Assembly (NCBI RefSeq): GCF_050433395.1
Contig: NZ_JBNPXH010000001.1
Coordinates: forward strand, 620,001-684,000
Source of the DNA: Mobilitalea torta
Lineage (GTDB): Bacteria > Bacillota > Clostridia > Lachnospirales > Lachnospiraceae
DNA: 64,000 nt
Reading direction: 5' to 3'
Shown here one piece after another: positions 9,308 through 18,151 of this stretch. The notes beneath the pieces are model-generated. The model was not told the origin of the DNA. It searched no databases and saw nothing but the letters and a program-made list of their open reading frames with translations. Both the position numbers and the translations under genes were made by a program. The first letter of the stretch is position 1. Every line of letters begins with the position of its first letter.

Positions 9308-10990
9308 ATGGATATGATGAGGAAACATGCAGTGACGGGGGCTATATTATTCTCTTTATTTTCACTTATGCTGACTGCCTGCCAGGATGCGGATACGGAT
9401 CATAAGCAACAGATGATTGCGGATGCGGACGGCAATACTGCGGATAGTAATTTGATAACACCTGTTATCGAGGCGGGAGAGAATGACCCGGGGGAACCGT
9501 TACAGAAACAGCAATCAAACAAAGAATTGGAGGACGAATGGATGATATGCTTTGACAACCTGACTTTGACACCGGCCCTTAAGAATTACGGATTTAAAAA
9601 TCCTTTGATGACCCAGAGGCTGGGGGCGGACCCCTATGCGATGGTTTACAATGACAGGGTGTATCTTTATATGACCGGAGATACCGTGGAATATGACGGT
9701 GACGGCAAAGTAAAGCCCAATAGCTATTCCAGGATTAATACCTTGAATGTAATATCCTCTCCCGATCTGGTGAATTGGACGGATCATGGAGCAATCAAGG
9801 CGGCGGGACCAAACGGAGCGGCGAAGTGGGGGAATAATTCCTGGGCGCCGGCGGCAGCGCACAAGGTCATCGACGGAAAGGACAAATTTTTTATCTATTT
9901 TGCCAATGGCGGAAACGGGATTGGTGTTTTAACATCGGATAGCCCGACGGGGCCTTTTACAGATCCCTTGGGGCATGCATTGATCTCCAGATCCACACCG
10001 AATTGCGGTAATGTCGCCTGGCTTTTTGATCCGGCAGTACTGGTAGATGATGACGGCAAAGCTTATCTCTATTTCGGAGGAGGAATACCCGACGAAAGGT
10101 ATGCGAATCCGGGAACCGGGCGTGCAGTCCAATTAGGAGAGGATATGATAAGCCTCGCAGGCGACCCTGTAAGCTTGGATATTCCGTATCTGTTTGAAGA
10201 TTCCGGGATCAATAAAATAGGAGATACTTATTACTACTCCTATTGCTCCAATTGGAATGTAGATCCCCAGGATGCCGCTAAGCTTGGCTTCCAAAGTGCG
10301 GAGATTGTTTATATGACCGGTAAAAATCCTCTGGGACCTTTCATGCTGCAAGGGTCAATTCTGAAGAATCCGGGGATCTTCTTCGGATGCTACGGCAATA
10401 ACCATCACTGCATGTTCCGGTTTAAAGATCAGATGTACATGGCTTATCATACACAGATACTTGAAAACAGACTGGATATCACAGGAGGGTATCGGTGCAC
10501 CCATATCGACCCTGTGACAGTAAGCGAGGATGGGGTAATCCAAACGATAAAAGCAACGGAGTTTGGTGTAAAACAGGTGCAGGCACTAAATCCGTACGAA
10601 AGAGTAGAAGCAGAGACCATAGGTACAATGGGAGGAATTACAACCAAGCTTGCAGATGAGACGAACAAATTAAGCGGCACCGGCAACATGGCCGTAACCG
10701 ATATCCATACCGGCGATTGGATTGCCGTTTACGGGGTTGATTTTGGCGATTCGGGAGCAGATCACTTCACAGCTTCGATCAGAGCACCCCGTGATCAATT
10801 CGGAGCAATTCAAATCCGTCTGGATAAACCCACCGGCACTGTGGCAGGTTACTTGAAAGTAGAGCCGGGCACAGATGCGGACAATCAGGAGGTGACTGTG
10901 GAATTACTTACAAAAATCACCGGAGTTCATGATTTGGTATTTGTTTTTTATGGCGAAGGGTATGAGTTGGATTATTGGTATTTTAAGTAA
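9308..10990 (+). CDS. GH43 arabinofuranosidase/xylosidase lipoprotein with CBM6
   Basis: Surface lipoprotein: a signal peptide with lipobox LTAC, a ~75-residue acidic linker, a GH43 five-bladed propeller and a C-terminal CBM6. GH43 residues seen are the base aspartate in RLGADPYAMVYND, the pKa-modulating aspartate in WLFDPAVLVDDDGKAY and the acid glutamate in IPYLFEDSGINKIG. The CBM6 starts at YERVEAETIGTMGG and ends in DLVFVFYGEGYELDYWYF. GH43-CBM6 proteins of this layout typically release arabinose from arabinoxylan. It is the only glycosidase of the five with an export signal. The start may be 9308 or 9314, both just behind GAGGGGG. Confidence 0.9.
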   Translation: MDMMRKHAVTGAILFSLFSLMLTACQDADTDHKQQMIADADGNTADSNLITPVIEAGENDPGEPLQKQQSNKELEDEWMICFDNLTLTPALKNYGFKNPLMTQRLGADPYAMVYNDRVYLYMTGDTVEYDGDGKVKPNSYSRINTLNVISSPDLVNWTDHGAIKAAGPNGAAKWGNNSWAPAAAHKVIDGKDKFFIYFANGGNGIGVLTSDSPTGPFTDPLGHALISRSTPNCGNVAWLFDPAVLVDDDGKAYLYFGGGIPDERYANPGTGRAVQLGEDMISLAGDPVSLDIPYLFEDSGINKIGDTYYYSYCSNWNVDPQDAAKLGFQSAEIVYMTGKNPLGPFMLQGSILKNPGIFFGCYGNNHHCMFRFKDQMYMAYHTQILENRLDITGGYRCTHIDPVTVSEDGVIQTIKATEFGVKQVQALNPYERVEAETIGTMGGITTKLADETNKLSGTGNMAVTDIHTGDWIAVYGVDFGDSGADHFTASIRAPRDQFGAIQIRLDKPTGTVAGYLKVEPGTDADNQEVTVELLTKITGVHDLVFVFYGEGYELDYWYFK

Positions 10991-11078
10991 GTGGCAGTTG
11001 ACCGCGGATGCTTATCATTCAGCGGTCATAAAGAGGCTTGTTCAAAAAAATAATATAATGAAAACAGGGAGATAGGAT

Positions 11079-12632
11079 ATGTCCAACAACCCAATTATAT
11101 GGTCCGATTACCCGGATCCTGATGTGATCCGGGTGGATGACACCTATTATATGATAAGTACAACCATGCATTTCATGCCGGGAGGAGTCATTCTGAGATC
11201 CTATGACTTAGTGCACTGGGAAATTGCCGCCTATGTTTATGATACCCTGGATCATACTCCGGGGCAAAGGATGGAGGGCGGTCTTAGCATCTACGGAAAA
11301 GGGATGTGGGCGGCATCCCTTCGCTATCATAAGGGGATGTTTTATGTATGCTTTGTGGCTAATGATACCGGTAAGGCGTATCTTTATCAGTCCGAACATA
11401 TTACCGGAGTATGGAGAAAGCAATATGTGGAAGGCTTTTATCATGACTGCTCCCTGCTCTTTGATGAGGATGACAGAGTATATATCGTATATGGAAATAA
11501 AGAAATCTGGCTGACGGAACTAAGAACAGATTTAACCGGTCCCAAACCCGGCGGCTTGCATCGGATGATCGTGAAGGATACGGGGAATGTGGGTCTTGGC
11601 TATGAAGGCGCCCATTTATATAAAATCAACGGAAGGTATTATGTATTCTTTATCCATTGGCCCGCAGAGGGAACCCGCCGCAGAACACAAGCCTGCTATG
11701 CGGCAGAATCTTTGGAAGGAACCTTTACCGGCAGGGATGTCCTGGATGATGATATGGGATATCATAATGCAGGCGTTGCCCAGGGGGGGATTGTGAATAC
11801 ACCCTGGGATGAGTGGTATGCTATGCTATTTCAGGATCACGGGGCTGTCGGACGTATCCCGGTTCTTGTTCCGATCCGTTGGGAGAAGGATTTCCCGGTA
11901 TTCGGTATCGACGGCAAGGTGCCGGATTTTGTTGAGGTAAGGAGTACCCGCCCGGATTACGTTTATGAGCCGCTGGTGGATCATGACAATTTTAATTACC
12001 TTCCGGATGCCAGTGGAACGGTTCATTTAAAGAAGGTATGGCAATGGAATCATACACCGGACAACCGGCTATGGTCCGTAACGGAGAAGCCCGGAACCTT
12101 GAGAATCCGCTCCGGAAAGCTAAGCCCTAATGTGGTACAGGCAGCGAACACTTTGACGCAGCGTCTTACCGGTCCTGTTAGTGAGACAATTGTTACGGTG
12201 GACGGCAGTCATTTAAAGGACGGGGATTATGCAGGAATCTGTGCATTACAGGGGTGCTATGGCTTGATTGCCTTAACCCTGGAAGAGGGGAATTTCTATC
12301 TTAGCATGGCAGCAAGGGAGCTTAATCCGGAGGAAAATATCTGGGGATCAAAGGAAGGTGACAGAAAGCCGGGTAAAGAATGGGGACGTGCTGCAATGAG
12401 CAGTCCTGTTGTGACCTTAAAGATGCGGGTGAATTTTACAGATAATACGGATGAAGCTGAATTCTTTTACATGGCTGATGATCAATGGATTAAGCTTGGA
12501 ATCACCCATAAATTATACTTCCGTCTGGATCACTTCGTTGGATGCCGTGCCGGATTATTCCTGTATTCGACGAAGCAAATTGGGGGTGCGGCCGATTTTA
12601 GCGAATTTTTTTACAATATAACTAATTTATAA
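11079..12632 (+). CDS. GH43 beta-xylosidase / arabinofuranosidase, cytoplasmic
   Basis: A 517-residue protein with an N-terminal GH43 propeller and a C-terminal beta-sandwich of the GH43_C2 (DUF1349-like) type. The catalytic base is in WSDYPDPDVIRVDDTYYM, the pKa-modulating aspartate in HDCSLLFDEDDRVY, and the acid glutamate in LGYEGAHLYKINGRYYVF. No signal peptide. The C-terminal part (about 330-517) ends DHFVGCRAGLFLYSTKQIGG and shapes the active site in related exo-xylosidases. It sits between the GH43-CBM6 and GH127 genes on the same strand and would act on short arabinoxylan fragments. Confidence 0.9.
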   Translation: MSNNPIIWSDYPDPDVIRVDDTYYMISTTMHFMPGGVILRSYDLVHWEIAAYVYDTLDHTPGQRMEGGLSIYGKGMWAASLRYHKGMFYVCFVANDTGKAYLYQSEHITGVWRKQYVEGFYHDCSLLFDEDDRVYIVYGNKEIWLTELRTDLTGPKPGGLHRMIVKDTGNVGLGYEGAHLYKINGRYYVFFIHWPAEGTRRRTQACYAAESLEGTFTGRDVLDDDMGYHNAGVAQGGIVNTPWDEWYAMLFQDHGAVGRIPVLVPIRWEKDFPVFGIDGKVPDFVEVRSTRPDYVYEPLVDHDNFNYLPDASGTVHLKKVWQWNHTPDNRLWSVTEKPGTLRIRSGKLSPNVVQAANTLTQRLTGPVSETIVTVDGSHLKDGDYAGICALQGCYGLIALTLEEGNFYLSMAARELNPEENIWGSKEGDRKPGKEWGRAAMSSPVVTLKMRVNFTDNTDEAEFFYMADDQWIKLGITHKLYFRLDHFVGCRAGLFLYSTKQIGGAADFSEFFYNITNL

Positions 12633-12713
12633 GTCTGACATCCTTTACGCTGAAGCTATTTCATATAAGCAGGACAGCATCATAAAACAAAATAATATTG
12701 AGGAGTGGTTGCA

Positions 12714-14576
12714 ATGGAAGAATTGAAAGGCAACAGAGTCAAAATACAGGACGGCGAATTAAGACGAAGAGAACAGGCTAACAGGGATTACTTAATGAGG
12801 CTGACCAGCAATAATCTGCTTATGAATTACCAGGTGGAAGCGGGCAGATATTCAGGCCGGGAAATTCCGGGGGATGCTCATACAGGCTGGGAATCTCCGG
12901 TATGTCAGCTGAGGGGACATTTTCTGGGGCACTGGCTGTCAGCGGCGGCAATCCATTATGATGCCACCGGTGACAGAGAATTAAAACTGAAGGCAGATCT
13001 TATCATAGAAGAACTGGCTGAGTGTCAGAAGGATAATGGCGGACAATGGGCAGGGCCGATTCCGGAGAAATACCTTCATTGGATTGCCAATGGCAAAGAA
13101 ATCTGGGCACCTCAGTATAACCTTCATAAAGTATTAATGGGTTTAGTGGATATGTATCTTTATGCGGACAATAAGAAAGCGTTGGAAATAGCGGATCAAT
13201 TTGCTGACTGGTTTGTCACATGGAGCGGTACCTTCTCCAGAGAAAAATTTGATGACATACTCGATGTAGAGACAGGCGGCATGATCGAGATTTGGGCAGA
13301 GCTTTTGCAGATAACAGGAGATGATAAATACAGGACACTTCTGGAACGATATTATCGCAGCAGGTTGTTTCAGCCCTTGCTGGACGGGAAGGATCCATTA
13401 ACGAATATGCATGCGAATACAACGATTCCAGAGATACTGGGCTGTGCAAGAGCTTATGAAGTGACAGGTGACGATGAGTGGATGAATATTGTAAAAGCAT
13501 ATTGGAATTGTGCTGTAACAGAGAGGGGATGTCTTGTAACCGGAGGTCAGACCGCAGGTGAAGTATGGATGCCTAAGAATAAGATGAAGGCAAGGCTTGG
13601 TGATAAGAATCAAGAGCATTGTACTGTGTATAACATGATGAGGCTGGCAGAATTTTTATTCCGTCATACCGGCGATCCGGAATATCTTCAGTATATGGAA
13701 TATAATCTGTATAACGGCCTTATGGCACAGGCCTATTATCAGGAATATTGGCTTACCGGCAATAAGCACAGTAACCCCGGCACAGGTCTCCTTACCTATT
13801 TTTTACCAATGAAGGCAGGCTTGCGTAAGGATTGGAGCAAAGAGACGGATAGCTTTTTCTGCTGTCATGGAACTATGGTTCAGGCAAATGCAGCTTTGAA
13901 TAGAGGTATGTACTATCAAGAGGAAGAAACGATCTATATTGCTCAGTATTTTAATTCAGAGATGAGTGCAGTGATCAATGGAGAAGAAATTAAAATTATA
14001 CAAAATCAAGATATTATGAGCGGTAGTATGCTTACCTCATCCAATACTGCGGGGTATCAATTAGTAAATGAGATTACCGCTCGCCATGAAAACATGCCGG
14101 AATATAAAAAAATTGATTTTACTATTAAACTGGCATCGCCGACGGTATTTACCCTGGCATATCGAATACCGGAATGGATCATGGCAGATGCAGTGATCTA
14201 TCTTAACGATGAGCTTTTTGGCAAATCGGCAGATTGTTGTCATTTTTATAAGATATCCCGGGAATGGAAGGAGGGAGATAAAGTAAGTATCATTCTTCCC
14301 ATAGGAATACGATTTATACCTCTTCCTGATGACAACAGGATAGGTGCTTTCCGTTATGGACCGGAGGTGCTTGCAGGTATATGCGAGGAAGAGCGGATAT
14401 TATATGTGGAGGGCGATGATATAGCATCTGAAGTAGCGATGGAGAACGAACGCGAATGGGGAAGCTGGAGATATTTTTTTAAGACAGAAAATCAGAATCC
14501 GGTAATTCAATTAAGAAGAATCAGAGATATCGGTTATGAGCCTTTCCAAATTTATTTTAAGGTGAAGAAGCATTGA
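12714..14576 (+). CDS. GH127 (DUF1680) beta-L-arabinofuranosidase
   Basis: Cysteine-dependent retaining glycosidase of family GH127 acting on beta-L-arabinofuranosides, about 620 residues. The (alpha/alpha)6 barrel contains GHFLGHWLSAAA, QYNLHKVLMGL, GGQTAGEVW (acid/base glutamate region), EHCTVYNMMRL (zinc ligands E and C) and SFFCCHGTMVQANA with the paired cysteines, one the nucleophile. A beta-sandwich domain follows. No signal peptide. ATG 12714 has AGGAG 8 bp upstream, so the GTG at 12705 is not needed. It completes the arabinoxylan-directed enzyme set. Confidence 0.9.
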   Translation: MEELKGNRVKIQDGELRRREQANRDYLMRLTSNNLLMNYQVEAGRYSGREIPGDAHTGWESPVCQLRGHFLGHWLSAAAIHYDATGDRELKLKADLIIEELAECQKDNGGQWAGPIPEKYLHWIANGKEIWAPQYNLHKVLMGLVDMYLYADNKKALEIADQFADWFVTWSGTFSREKFDDILDVETGGMIEIWAELLQITGDDKYRTLLERYYRSRLFQPLLDGKDPLTNMHANTTIPEILGCARAYEVTGDDEWMNIVKAYWNCAVTERGCLVTGGQTAGEVWMPKNKMKARLGDKNQEHCTVYNMMRLAEFLFRHTGDPEYLQYMEYNLYNGLMAQAYYQEYWLTGNKHSNPGTGLLTYFLPMKAGLRKDWSKETDSFFCCHGTMVQANAALNRGMYYQEEETIYIAQYFNSEMSAVINGEEIKIIQNQDIMSGSMLTSSNTAGYQLVNEITARHENMPEYKKIDFTIKLASPTVFTLAYRIPEWIMADAVIYLNDELFGKSADCCHFYKISREWKEGDKVSIILPIGIRFIPLPDDNRIGAFRYGPEVLAGICEEERILYVEGDDIASEVAMENEREWGSWRYFFKTENQNPVIQLRRIRDIGYEPFQIYFKVKKH

Positions 14577-14659
14577 ATGTTATGTGCTGATGGTTATAGA
14601 ATAGGGCAATTTGCTGTTATGGAGAAGGGATAGGGTGTCATATAATTTAATAAAAAGAC

Positions 14660-14730
14660 CGGAGCGCTGTAAAATGGGAGGAGGCAGGCCTGTGTGGCCG
14701 TATTTCTTCGTATCATTTTGCAGCGTCTTA
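14660..14730 (+). terminator. Hairpin between GH127 and LysM-GH18 genes, shared repeat type
   Basis: Arms CGCTGTAAAATG (14665-14676) and CATTTTGCAGCG (14714-14725) pair with one G-U wobble. The segment TATTTCTTC precedes the right arm. A near-identical hairpin, including TATTTCTTC, occurs at 22237-22285 behind an unrelated gene fragment, so this is probably a dispersed terminator-like repeat. There is no clear poly-T tail here, and the right arm lies close to the next start codon, so an attenuator role is also possible. Confidence 0.5.
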
Positions 14731-14744
14731 ATATGAGGACAGTT

Positions 14745-16040
14745 ATGATAATACATGTTGTAAAACCGAGGGAAACTATTTATACCATTGCGGCAGATTA
14801 CAATGTATCGGTAACAAGGCTGGTGGAGGATAACGGACTGATCAATCCGGATCATTTGGTGGTTGGGCAGACCATTGTAATCGCATATCCGGCACAGGTC
14901 TATATCGCGCAGGAAGGCGATACGGTGGAAAGCATAGCGGAAGACTTCCAGATTCCTGTCATGCAGCTGTTGAGAAATAATCCGTTTTTAGTGGACCGGA
15001 CAATGATCTACCAGGGGGAGATCATTGTCATACGCTATGATACGAAGGATAGAATCTCGATTAATGCGTATGCCTACCCGTTCATAAACAGGGATACCCT
15101 CAGAAAAACCCTCCCATTTCTGACCTATCTGACCATATTTAATTATCGGACAGTCCAGGCGGGAGAAATTGAAGGAAGCGATGATACGGATATCATAGCC
15201 ATGGCCAAGAGCTTCGGAGTTGCACCGTTGATGTCCCTATCCTCTTTAACCTATCAGGGAATCAGCAATATTGAGGTGGTCAACAGCGTCCTGTATGATG
15301 AAAATAACCTGGAGCTCCATATTGAAGCTGTTCTGAGGATATTAAATGAAAAGGGCTATTATGGACTAAATATATCCCTTGCAAATCTGACCCAGATGAA
15401 CAGAGAGGACTATGAGAACTTCATAACAAAATTATCCCTGAGGTTAAAAGCGGAGGGATATAAGCTGTTCCTTACCTTGACACCGAGAATCATCGTGAAT
15501 TCCAGTGAGATATCTTTTGAGCAGATCGACTACACAGGCTTGGGAAGAGTGGCGGACTATATACAGATTCTATCCTACGGCTGGGGATCGCAGTCCGGAC
15601 CGCCTGCAGCTGTTACTTCGGCCTATCTGACGGACCTCCTGCTTCAGGATGCGGTTACCATGGTGCCGCCGAAGAAAATATTTGCGGGTATCTCCGTGAT
15701 AGGCTATAACTGGCAGGAGCCTTATGTCCTGGGGATGACACGGGCTAATTCCCTGACCAATGACGCGGCAATCGAGCTGGCGGTACAGACAGAATCTACG
15801 ATAGAATTTGAAGAAAGCGCCCAGGCTCCGTACTTTGAATATATGGCCCGGGATGAAGGAAGGATGGTTCGGCATATCGTATGGTTCAGCGATGCCAGAA
15901 GCATCGACTCCCTGGTGGGCTTCGTTCCGAAATATGGCATTCAGGGAGCCGGGATCTGGAATATCATGAGCTATTTTACACAGATGTGGCTGGTGATCAA
16001 TTCCCAGTACCGGATAGAAAAAGTTTTGCCGGAACAATAG
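14745..16040 (+). CDS. LysM-LysM-GH18 protein with a degenerate catalytic motif
   Basis: Architecture of spore cortex-lytic or germination proteins of the SleL/YaaH type: two LysM peptidoglycan-binding modules (residues 3-46 and 52-96) and a GH18 barrel (about 105-425). In active members the barrel carries DGxxxDxE. Here the strand reads YYGLNISLAN (205-214), so both aspartates and the catalytic glutamate are replaced (Y206, S211, A213). The rest of the fold is intact and open. It is probably a non-catalytic peptidoglycan-binding protein. Start 14745 has GAGGA 5 bp upstream and begins directly with the first LysM; the frame is open further upstream. Confidence 0.85.
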   Translation: MIIHVVKPRETIYTIAADYNVSVTRLVEDNGLINPDHLVVGQTIVIAYPAQVYIAQEGDTVESIAEDFQIPVMQLLRNNPFLVDRTMIYQGEIIVIRYDTKDRISINAYAYPFINRDTLRKTLPFLTYLTIFNYRTVQAGEIEGSDDTDIIAMAKSFGVAPLMSLSSLTYQGISNIEVVNSVLYDENNLELHIEAVLRILNEKGYYGLNISLANLTQMNREDYENFITKLSLRLKAEGYKLFLTLTPRIIVNSSEISFEQIDYTGLGRVADYIQILSYGWGSQSGPPAAVTSAYLTDLLLQDAVTMVPPKKIFAGISVIGYNWQEPYVLGMTRANSLTNDAAIELAVQTESTIEFEESAQAPYFEYMARDEGRMVRHIVWFSDARSIDSLVGFVPKYGIQGAGIWNIMSYFTQMWLVINSQYRIEKVLPEQ

Positions 16041-16043
16041 GCT

Positions 16044-16110
16044 TCGGTAAGAGTTCGGCCTGCGGCAGGGTGGGGGACATGGCGCAGGCCGAACTCTTAC
16101 CGATTTCCTT
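16044..16110 (+). terminator. Long hairpin between LysM-GH18 and alanine racemase genes
   Basis: Arms TCGGTAAGAGTTCGGCCTGC (16044-16063) and their exact reverse complement at 16084-16103 give a perfect 20-bp stem, plus one further G-C pair inside, with a short G-rich loop. It begins 4 bp after the stop codon. The tail (TTTCCTT) is only weakly T-rich, so it is either an imperfect terminator or a small palindromic repeat. Confidence 0.6.
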
Positions 16111-16217
16111 GCAATCTGACCAAAAAATATTTACTTGTATTTTGATTTGGACTATAATGTAGTACAAGCATTGGATTAATACAACAGAGAATGTGCTGGA
16201 TGAGAGGTTGAATTGTG

Positions 16218-17348
16218 ATGACGAATATTTCTGATTTATATGACCGTGCGGCGGCAATTGTAGATCTCGGCTGCATCAGCCATAATCTGGGGGTCGTAAA
16301 ACAGAAGGCTCCCGGAAAGAAAATAATTGCTATGGTGAAGGCCAACGCCTACGGACATGGGATAGTCCGGGTGTCGGAGCACCTGATTTCCCAGGGTGCG
16401 GATTATCTTGGCGTTGCATTCGTGGAGGAAGGGGTCCTTCTGAGAAATGCGGGGATTACGGCCTCCATCCTTGTTACCGGGGCATTTTTAAAGCCGCAGA
16501 TTAAGGAGTATCTGCAGCATGATATTGACCTTACCGTTTCTTCGGTCACAGGACTGGAGGAGGTGGAGGAGACCGCCAGGGCGTTGGGAAAGCGTGCGAG
16601 AATCCATCTGCAGATTGACACGGGTATGATGAGAGTAGGAGTACGGGATACCTCGGCCCCCAAGTTTCTGGAGGCGGCCTCCCGTTCAAAATATTGCGAT
16701 ATAGTGGGGGTGTTTTCCCATTTTGCAACGGCGGATGATGAGAATTTGGATTTTACGCATCTGCAGCTGGAGCGGTTTCTGGAGGCAATCCGTTTTTATG
16801 AGAGACATGATATCGAGCCTCCCATGTTTCATATTGCCAACAGTGCGGGCATACTGAGGCTGCCGGAAAGCCACCTGGATGCAGTAAGACCGGGAATTAT
16901 GCTGTACGGCTACCATCCGTCGGATTATACGGAAAGGGAAGCAAAGCTGCTGCCGGCGCTTTCCCTGCGGGCGAAGATCACTTATTTTAAGGTGGTGTTA
17001 GGCGGGACCTCCGTGGGCTATGGGAGAACCTGGGTCTCGGAGGAGGATACGAGAGCCGTTACCCTTCTCATCGGTTATGGCGACGGCTATCTTCGGGGAT
17101 TCTCCAACAAAAGCGAGGTGCTGATCCATGGACGCAGATATCCGGTGGTGGGAAATATCAGTATGGATCATACCGTAGTATCCCTGGGCAGGGATGGAGA
17201 AGGCTATCGGGGCGATGAGGCGGTGCTCATCGGGACCCAGGGAGGAGAAACCATCACTGCGACGGAGCTGGCAGAGAAGCTGGGGACTATTAATTATGAG
17301 ATATTGACAGGCATCGGAAGCAGGGTGCCGAGGGTATATATGAATTAA
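16218..17348 (+). CDS. alr: Alanine racemase
   Basis: PLP enzyme interconverting L- and D-alanine for peptidoglycan; in spore formers it also controls alanine-triggered germination. The N-terminal barrel carries the PLP lysine in AMVKANAYGHG. The second catalytic tyrosine lies in SVGYGRTWVSE, followed by LIGYGDGYLRGF and VVGNISMDHTVVSLG. About 377 residues, normal length. ATG 16218 is used; the adjacent in-frame GTG at 16215 is equally placed behind AGAGG. It follows the LysM-GH18 gene after a strong hairpin, so it is probably a separate transcript. Confidence 0.95.
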   Translation: MTNISDLYDRAAAIVDLGCISHNLGVVKQKAPGKKIIAMVKANAYGHGIVRVSEHLISQGADYLGVAFVEEGVLLRNAGITASILVTGAFLKPQIKEYLQHDIDLTVSSVTGLEEVEETARALGKRARIHLQIDTGMMRVGVRDTSAPKFLEAASRSKYCDIVGVFSHFATADDENLDFTHLQLERFLEAIRFYERHDIEPPMFHIANSAGILRLPESHLDAVRPGIMLYGYHPSDYTEREAKLLPALSLRAKITYFKVVLGGTSVGYGRTWVSEEDTRAVTLLIGYGDGYLRGFSNKSEVLIHGRRYPVVGNISMDHTVVSLGRDGEGYRGDEAVLIGTQGGETITATELAEKLGTINYEILTGIGSRVPRVYMN

Positions 17349-17369
17349 AGCTGTGAATAAGCGGTTGAA

Positions 17370-17404
17370 TATATAGACATATTATGATATTATATGTCTA
17401 TATA
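17370..17404 (+). promoter_or_regulatory. Palindromic operator upstream of the toxin-antitoxin pair
   Basis: Perfect 13-bp arms TATATAGACATAT (17370-17382) and ATATGTCTATATA (17392-17404) separated by 9 bases, ending 21 bp before the antitoxin start. Phd/YefM-type antitoxins commonly autorepress through such palindromes, so this is the likely operator and overlaps the promoter. Function is inferred from position and symmetry. Confidence 0.65.
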
Positions 17405-17425
17405 GAATTGAGATGAGGTGATAAT

Positions 17426-17704
17426 ATGGAACCAAAAATCAGACCGTCGGCAGATTTAAGGAATCATTACAATGAAATCGCTAAACAGTGCAAGGAATCA
17501 AGGGATGCGGTTATTATTACCGTAAACGGACGGGGCGATACCGTAGTTCTGGGGTTACAGGATTACTATCAGATGAAATATGAGCTGGAACTACTCAGAA
17601 CACTTGCAGAGGCGGAAGATGATGTGAAACATGGCCGTGTGGCACCAATGCAGGATTCCTTTGATGATCTTCGTGCATCCTTGTTAGAGAGGAAGAATGG
17701 ATGA
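17426..17704 (+). CDS. Phd/YefM-type antitoxin
   Basis: A 92-residue antitoxin. The N-terminal DNA-binding half has the family pattern IRPSADLRNHYNEIAKQC followed by DAVIITVNGRGDTVVLGLQDY. The acidic helical C-terminus (LRTLAEAEDDVKHG) would wrap the toxin. Its stop overlaps the toxin start by 4 bp (ATGA), the typical coupled arrangement. A palindromic operator lies directly upstream, consistent with autoregulation. Confidence 0.88.
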   Translation: MEPKIRPSADLRNHYNEIAKQCKESRDAVIITVNGRGDTVVLGLQDYYQMKYELELLRTLAEAEDDVKHGRVAPMQDSFDDLRASLLERKNG

Positions 17705-18012
17705 AATATAAGCTATTACGAACGGATAAAGCGGAAGAGCAACTCCGTGAAATTATATTTTATATTGCAGATGATTCTGGCAGTATTGATATTGCGCTGG
17801 GATATTTGAATAAGATTGAAAAAGCAATCAGTCACCTGCAGGAATTTCCTGAGTCAGGAAGTGTTCCCAGATATTCAATTTTAAAGAAGCAAGGCTATAG
17901 AGTGGTAATTGTTGAAAGGCATCTTGTGTTTTATAGGATAAATGAGACAGATAAACTTGTTACGATATATGCTATTATGGATGGGAGACGAGAATATCGT
18001 AATTTGTTATAA
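17701..18012 (+). CDS. ParE/RelE-family toxin
   Basis: A 103-residue toxin of the ParE/RelE fold: MKYKLLRTDKAEEQLREIIFYI, then HLQEFPESGSVPRYS, a YRVVIVERHLVFYRI strand pair and the C-terminal IYAIMDGRREYRNLL. ParE members poison gyrase and RelE members cleave mRNA; the sequence does not settle which. Translationally coupled to the antitoxin and followed by a terminator. Confidence 0.88.
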   Translation: MKYKLLRTDKAEEQLREIIFYIADDSGSIDIALGYLNKIEKAISHLQEFPESGSVPRYSILKKQGYRVVIVERHLVFYRINETDKLVTIYAIMDGRREYRNLL

Positions 18013-18019
18013 GAAGAGT

Positions 18020-18054
18020 AAAAAGCATTCGGAATGAAACTGGATGCTTTTTTT
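18020..18054 (+). terminator. Rho-independent terminator after the toxin gene
   Basis: Arms AAAAAGCAT (18020-18028) and ATGCTTTTT (18044-18052), continuing into a run of seven T. It begins 8 bp after the toxin stop and separates the toxin-antitoxin unit from the sigma-factor operon. Confidence 0.75.
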
Positions 18055-18151
18055 GATGAAGAGGCATGAAAAAAATTATGAACTGAATTATGAACTGCTA
18101 AAACCTTTTCCGTTTTACAATCGTGTTATCAGTGAAAGGGGGTTGAACCTT

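Noticed and set aside
10996..11038. Possible terminator TGACCGC / GCGGTCA after the GH43-CBM6 gene
   Set aside because: Only a 7-bp stem with a 26-base loop and no T-run; too weak to list.
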